From positions 777,943-841,942 of the forward strand of contig JAJEKV010000167.1 in NCBI GenBank assembly GCA_021234155.1: 64,000 bases of DNA. Reading direction: 5' to 3'. Positions 58,440-64,000 of this stretch are shown here, piece after piece (position 1 is the stretch's first letter; every line of letters begins with the position of its first letter). The notes below the pieces were generated by a model that saw only the letters and a program-made list of their open reading frames with translations, was not told the DNA's origin and did no database searches. Position numbers and translations under genes: made by a program. This stretch comes from Isoetes taiwanensis. Its lineage: Eukaryota; Streptophyta; Lycopodiopsida; Isoetales; Isoetaceae.

Positions 58440-58864
58440 TGTTCTTCTGCTGGGTCGAGCTCCACATATTCTTCATCTTCTGATTCCTCTTCTTCTGTTC
58501 TTCCTTCTTGCTCACCGGTAATGCGCAAAAGCATCCGTGCTGGCGAGGATGCTATGGGGTCCACCTCCATGGGAGGAATAGAGGTTTCCCCCATTGGGTT
58601 TTCAGCACGGTGGGAAAGGAATATGGCCAAGGCGGCGGTGTAGGAAAAATACTTGGTCCTGTCAACTGTCAGGACCATGTAATCTGGCAACCTCTGTGCC
58701 TTGTTGGTCAAGTACTTGGCGATGTTCGGGACATCACCCAAGGCTGCTTGTAGGGATGGGCGGGGAACAAAATAGCCCGTGCAAGGGGGAAGCTGCACTA
58801 GGGACTGACCTACCCTAGCTTGGAACTCAGCTAAGACTCGCCTATATGCTGGCGCTGCATGCAA
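58370..58864 (-). other. Unrecognised open frame A
   Basis: 164 residues. A compact N-terminal part (VGQSLVQLPPCTGYFVPRPS, then DRTKYFSYTAALAIFLSHRA) is followed by a strongly acidic stretch (TEEEESEDEEYVELDPAEE). Similar sequence appears to continue upstream towards 58980. Composition differs from both neighbours, the candidate LTR and the LINE tail. The cluster of A, B and C is broken in a few places if it was once one gene. Confidence 0.4.
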
Positions 58865-59129
58865 GGTTGCTTGGACATCAATTTCCTTGCCAAAGACTCA
58901 GAAGATGTCATTGACATCAGCCTCGGCTGCATGGCCACTGGCGCTGTACCATCGTCTGAAGTCAGCAGTTGCCATTGCTCTGGGGAAGGTGTGTAGAAGG
59001 AATAATTTGTTCAAAATTGTGCATTTTGGGTGAAAACGTGATCAAGCGAGCAATGCCGTTAAATTGCATAAAAGTGGTTATATTAGCATATTTGAATGTT
59101 AGTTGAAGATATAACCTTGAAGGTTTATA

Positions 59130-59890
59130 TCATGGCAATGGGGCCGCAGCGCCTCAAGGCCTGCTGGAGGGAAAAGAGAGCTCAATGGTTCGCTAGATGG
59201 AATGTGCAGGAGCACAGGTGCATACATGTGCAAGCAGAGGCAGATCGCCATATAGCTTGAGGCAATATCTTGACGCTTGCTTCCTCAGCAAGCTTTGGGA
59301 TGCCAATGCCCTTGAACATGTCAAGACAGCACACTATCAGCGCCACATAAATCCCACATTGGAACGAGGCCCGCAATGCTACCTGCGTACCCACTTGCCC
59401 ATGAAAAGGCGCAGACTCATTGCCTCCATTCGCACAGGGGCACATCATCTTCGAATTGAGACGGGCAGATGGATTGGTGAGCCACGCCATGACAGGCTCT
59501 GTCAATGCTGCCAAATGGGAGTCATTGAGGATGAATCTCATACCCTTCAAAGTTGCCCAGCATATGATCAAATTCGGATGCGCTTTTTGAGAGTTGGGGC
59601 CCGCCGGCCGTTACATGTGACATTGAGCACGATCCGTGCAGTCTTTGGGATCATACCTTCGAGGAGGTTATGGACATGCGAGATCAGCTATGTCCTCGGG
59701 CACCTCTTGACTTTGTATATATACATTGATGTATACTTGTACAGTTTGACATCATTCTTATTACTGCCACGGTTTTTCCCTCGAAAACCCTTCGGGGCGG
59801 GGGTTTTTTAACCCGGACAGTAATAAGTTTGTTGCGCTCCTTGTGGGTCCCATAGGCCGATTGGCCTCAGTGGACGATAAAAAAAAAAAA
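59130..59890 (+). mobile_element. 5'-truncated LINE 3' end (family C)
   Basis: Open from 59197 to 59811. The C-terminal LINE ORF2 motif is clear: LRQYLDACFLSKLW, then IRTGAHHLRIETGRW, then a Cys-His cluster RLCQCCQMGVIEDESHTLQS. The 3' untranslated region carries an AAAACCC/GGGTTTT stem-loop (59784-59790 / 59801-59807) and ends in a poly(A) run at 59880-59890. The 5' limit is approximate. The type differs from families A and B in its zinc motif. Confidence 0.8.
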
Positions 59891-61077
59891 TCATTCTCAT
59901 TCTCATTTCATAATAGTGGAAAAGATTGGAAGCTAAGGAAAGCATAGTTATTTAATATTAACGGTGAAGATTGGAAAATGTTTGATCCAAGGGCTAGGAG
60001 CAAAGCCCTATTTCGAATTGAAAAGGCATAAAGCAGAAAAGGGGTTACGGTTGCTATGAGTCCGGGTCCGATCGGGGAAGAGAGGAGGCGGAGATAGAAG
60101 AGTAACGAAATGGATCCGAAGGGCGTGAATGGATCGAGAAAAGGCGGGGCAGCCGGATGGACCAGATGCATGGGAAGCAGATCGCTAGGGCATTCCGGAT
60201 CAGACCAGCCAATCTGAGCATTAGGGCAGACCGTCTATTGGAGATCTATCTTTAAGCAAGCTTCCAGAAGCCATATTCGACTAGCATTCTGAAGCAAAAA
60301 GCAGTTCATCCATAACTCCAGAAGATCTCCTGGAGTTCTTGCATTTGTTCTATTCACAGATAAGTTCTTCAAATTTTGTTATTCCATTCTAAAACTATGA
60401 ATGTGATTCCTATTGCCAAACTGCCTGTGTTTATGGCTTGTTTATGAAATAAGTGCTATGGATAATTGGTGTATTCAGATCTGAAACTATGGAATATAAC
60501 TCTGGTACATTATCATATTACTTGTTATGAAATGTCTCCTGTGAATCTTTAAATCCTTATAGCTATATATCTGGATACCAGTCCTGTGTATTGATAATGA
60601 ATATCCTCTCAGATCTAACTATCTTCTTCAGATGTTAATTGCTTCTGAAGAAGATCAAACGAAATTATTTTTTCTTAGTCTTGGCTCTTTGTTTATATGC
60701 AGGTATGGCCTGAAGATCGATGAAGGCAGGCAAGGCAAGGCTGTAGATTTTCAGGAAAAGGTAAACCAATTCAAAAAGAAATCTGGAGGCTAGCTATTGC
60801 TGGCTATCTTTACTCAAATCAACAAGAATATGTAAATCTGTTTTACTTTTATTGCTTCCATTCTTATTTTGCTGGCCAGATAAATAAAGCATTCAAATCA
60901 TACCTCTTGATTGCTGCTTCAAAAGTCAATTGAGAGATGGCGGTTTTTCTTGCTTTGAGATAATATCAGACATATCACCATATATATTATTATCTTTTTT
61001 CCAAATGAAGAATTGCTCCATATAATTGTATTCTTTGCTGATAGAATGCTGCTATTCTCGGGATGCCCCCCACTTAA
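59891..61077. other. No gene recognised
   Basis: 59950-60200 is purine-rich, with open frames that do not resemble known proteins. A short exon-like segment at about 60704-60760 lies between TTTATATGCAG and AAAAG|GTAAAC, but I could not tie it to a gene. From about 60900 upward the minus strand may be the interior of the adjoining LTR element. Confidence 0.4.
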
Positions 61078-61667
61078 TGTAATCCAACAGAATGAACCAA
61101 ACCCCAAGCTGAGCAGAATGCAAAATATATGCATCAGGCCGCGCCACACTCTACCAGCAAATAGATTAAACACAAATTGCAGATGAAGAATAGAACGAGA
61201 GATCAAATACACCTCAATTGCACAACCAAATCATAATCTAGATAATCTGGAGGTTCATCCTCCTCTTCATTATTTATTTCTTCCATGGAAGATGCACTCT
61301 ACAACAGATCTTCAAGAAAACTCCAAGAGTGAGAGAGAGAGAATGAGGAGACGTACCCCTCCTCTTAAACTTACACATCAAATCTCCTCCATTCATCTTT
61401 AAGCAATCTCCACCATTAGATCTCCAATAACTTACATGTCTCCTAGGATTGCGCCACCTCACCCCCATGCTTTAACCATTGAAAAGGACTTTTATACACC
61501 TTCAAGTCCATAAGTTCAACTTCAATACATCATAAATGCTTCATCCCCAATATTTTCACATTTTTTACATTTTCTCCATATTACACCCATATTATTCTCC
61601 ATTTTTGCACACATTTAACCAATTTAAGCACATCATGCAAAAATAGTCAAGAAAAAACGCACAACAT
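61078..61667 (-). mobile_element. LTR bordered by purine tract and primer-site-like sequence
   Basis: 590 bp on the minus strand, starting TGTTGTGCG and ending GGATTACA, with TATAAAA about 180 bases in. Upstream (61668-61682) stands CTTGGGGGGGAATAA, a polypurine tract; downstream (61077 and below) stands TTAAGTGGGGGGCATCCC, which could be a primer site. Internal-type sequence of the parent element extends from 61668 to about 62160 but shows no clear domain. Confidence 0.5.
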
Positions 61668-61682
61668 TATTCCCCCCCAAGA

Positions 61683-62245
61683 TTATTCATCGTCCCGATG
61701 AATTCTTCAAAAATCTTTTCTTTGATCTTCATGTCTTCAACTTGATCCTCAAGTAGCATCACAACTTAACAAAAATCCAATATCAAAATGTCTTCAAAAG
61801 TCCCATCCAGGTCAGTGGCACCCTCGCTCTACTGCCTGGTATGGCGCTCTATCCCCTTCACAACACTTATAATTTTTCATCACATTTTACATAGGTCATG
61901 AGATGCTGCTGCCTTTCTAGGTCAGCACATCCATCATGACATCCATAATCACTTAAATAAAAAATAAAACTTGTACAACTTCCACAAATGTCAAATATTG
62001 AATAACTTAAATATTAGACTTCCATAAATTGCAAAAGCAAAATACCAACCAATGTGTCTTCATCTTCATACTTGACTTAGAGAATGTTCAACATAATACT
62101 TAAACTTCAAATATCTTGAGAGAACACGGTCTTCCAACAATAGATAATAGCTTTAACATCATTTGGTCTTCAAAGATTTTGAGGTTTCAATAACTTGTGG
62201 AGGAATAAATATATGGGATATCCATCTCTTGCATAAAACTTCATA
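61683..62245 (-). other. 3' internal sequence of the adjoining LTR element
   Basis: Reads on the minus strand towards the purine tract, with AT-rich, coding-poor DNA. The junction with the plus-strand gypsy element lies near 62170-62245 and is not sharply defined. Confidence 0.35.
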
Positions 62246-64000
62246 ACTTCATCTATTAGACCCACTATCACTTTTGCACAGCTGTTGTCTTTATCCCCTC
62301 CATGTAGAAAGGAAGTGGCTGCGGCTCTACGATTGCAAAAGGACGTATCTGTTAATTCCATATGGCCCTCTTTGTTTGATATGAAATCACCATCTGTGCA
62401 TGTTGTTATAGGGGATTTAGGGCTAGATTCTGCTGTGATTGACGGCGGATCTGGGGTTAACATTATGCCAGAAGAAACTCTTCGAATATTAGACTTACCT
62501 GCACCTTCTCCTGTCTATTTTAGAGTAAGGATGGCTGATCAAAGACGAGTAAAACCTTTAGGCATGATTACAGGCGTAAAAACTATGATTGCAAATCTTG
62601 TATTCCATGTAGACTATGTAGTTCTGAAAGCTACCACCACGGTATGTTCTTATCCATTATTATTAGGCCGACCATGGTTGTTGCAGGCCAGAGCAATACA
62701 CGATTGGCATAGAGGGATTTTAGTTATTGGTGATGGAAATATCGCACAATTTGAAGTAGAATCTGATTCCAGTGATGATGATAGTGAAAGTAGTAATGAC
62801 GATGATCCTGATTATAATCCAGATAGTGCATATGCAAATGTAGCATCCTCTAGTGAGCCACAAGAGGATATGACCTTGAAAGAAGAAGGTGTGTATGGAG
62901 TTTATGATGACGTGGTTGTAGACTTGGAGGATACAATTTTAAATTTCATGGGTGTTATAGATGTTAACCAAGTTGAAGTGGAGAAAGAATGTGAGGAAGA
63001 GGAAGAAGAAGAAGAAGATATTAAACAAGATAAATATCCTGATTATTTCACAAAGTGCACAATTCAAGAGATCGAGGTGGAAAAGAAGCCTGCGCATGAA
63101 ATTAGTCAATATGAAACCTTCTCACAAGCTCCCAAGGTGCAAGAAATTAACCTCGGGAAAGGAGGAGAAGTAAAGACAATAAAGTTAGGGGCTAATGTCA
63201 CTGGGGATTTGTATGACAATTGTGTTGCCTTATTTTCAAAATATCACGATATTTTTGCATGGTCATATGACGATCTGAAGGGCATTAACCCGTCCTTATG
63301 TATGCATAAGATTGAGCTCCATGATAATGCTAAATCTGTAGTGCAAAAACCTTATAGACTTAACCCTAAATTTGCCAAAGCAGTTAAGGAGGAGATTGAT
63401 AAGTTGCTTAAGGTTGGCTTTATCTACCCTGTAGATTATAGTGAATGGGTATCACCTATCGTGTGTGTATATAAGAAAAATTTAAAAATACGTGTATGTG
63501 TTGATTATCGAAAGTTGAACGATGCCACTCGAAAAGACCATTTTCCTATTCCCTTCACAGACGAAGTGTTAGATGCTGTAGCGGGTCAAGAGGTTTATTC
63601 ATTTATGGATGGATTCTCGGGATATAACCAAGTATTGATTAGACCAGAAGATAGGGAGAAGACAACATTTGTAACTATTTGGGGAACTTACGCTTATCGA
63701 GTGATGCCCTTTGGTTTATGTAACGCTCCAGTCACATTCCAGCGGGTTATTACGCAAGCCTTCAAGGAGTTTGTGCAAGATTTTATGAAGGTATTCTTAG
63801 ATGATTTTGCTGTGTTTGGATCCTTGAGTTATCATTTGAGTAAATTGGAGTTATGCTTTCAGCGTTGTAGGGAATTTGGAATCTCTTTGAATCCAGAAAA
63901 ATGTACTTTTGTGGTTACACATGGTGTTTTGCTAGGTTTTGTTGTATCGATACATGGTCTTACGATTGACCCACACAAAACTTCTAAAATCCTTGATTTG
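62246..64000 (+). mobile_element. Ty3/gypsy protease-RT region, cut by window edge
   Basis: One frame is open from about 62246 to the end of the window. It holds a gag-pol linker (TFAQLLSLSPPCRKEVA), an aspartic protease (VIDGGSGVNIM, then PLLLGRPWLL), an acidic linker, and an RT with VCVDYRKLNDAT, FMDGFSGYNQV, MPFGLCNAPVTFQR and FLDDFAVFG. It belongs to the same broad non-chromovirus lineage as the 34.7-45.7 kb element but is a different family. No 5' LTR or gag precedes it here, so it is truncated or rearranged at its start. Confidence 0.88.

Noticed and set aside
59950-60200. Purine-rich stretch resembling organelle DNA in style
   Set aside because: No mitochondrial or plastid gene or known spacer could be recognised; composition alone is not evidence.

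Overview
The window is nuclear DNA of a vascular plant. It holds two spliced host genes, plant-type LTR retrotransposons, LINEs and a pogo-like DNA transposon. The two host genes cover about 4.5 kb and most of the rest is transposable-element DNA in several layers. The non-chromovirus Ty3/gypsy elements (motif FMDGFSGYNQ) and the pogo/CENP-B-type transposase suggest a large genome such as a fern, lycophyte or gymnosperm. That is an inference, and the species cannot be named from sequence alone.

Layout. 1-2983: no recognisable gene. 2984-6499 (-): an eight-exon receptor-like kinase with a wall-associated-kinase-type ectodomain. 6.7-11.9 kb: short tandem repeats, a foldback element, a cluster of hairpin repeats and a pair of near-identical 160-bp repeats. 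11953-18867 (-): a complete-length but decayed L1-type LINE bounded by a perfect 17-bp target-site duplication. 21.4-23.7 kb: a long LTR and a 5'-truncated LINE. 24.2-24.85 kb: a three-copy tandem repeat. 25597-26527 (-): a two-exon tetraspanin gene. 29078-32515: an element whose two ~500-bp LTRs point towards each other and which is flanked by a 5-bp duplication.

33.8-46.6 kb: a pogo-like transposase gene split by an 11-kb Ty3/gypsy element (34697-45744). 49.05-49.67 kb: a second 5'-truncated LINE of the 23-kb family. 49.7-56.4 kb (-): a chromovirus with chromodomain and 3' LTR, but no 5' LTR that I can find. 56.5-57.4 kb: a possible solo LTR. 57.4-58.9 kb (-): a cluster of open frames I do not recognise. 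59.1-59.9 kb: the 3' end of a third LINE family. 61.08-61.67 kb: another LTR. 62.25-64.0 kb: a protease-RT region running off the edge.

The two host genes are not obviously related in function: a plasma-membrane receptor kinase and a membrane-organising tetraspanin. The strongest unusual signals are these: the inverted-LTR element with an intact duplication; a hairpin at the U3 start of four different LTR families; extra same-sense coding sequence after pol in the 11-kb gypsy element; a 57-bp near-perfect palindrome inside the LINE reverse transcriptase; and the unrecognised frames at 57.4-58.9 kb. All identities were judged by eye.
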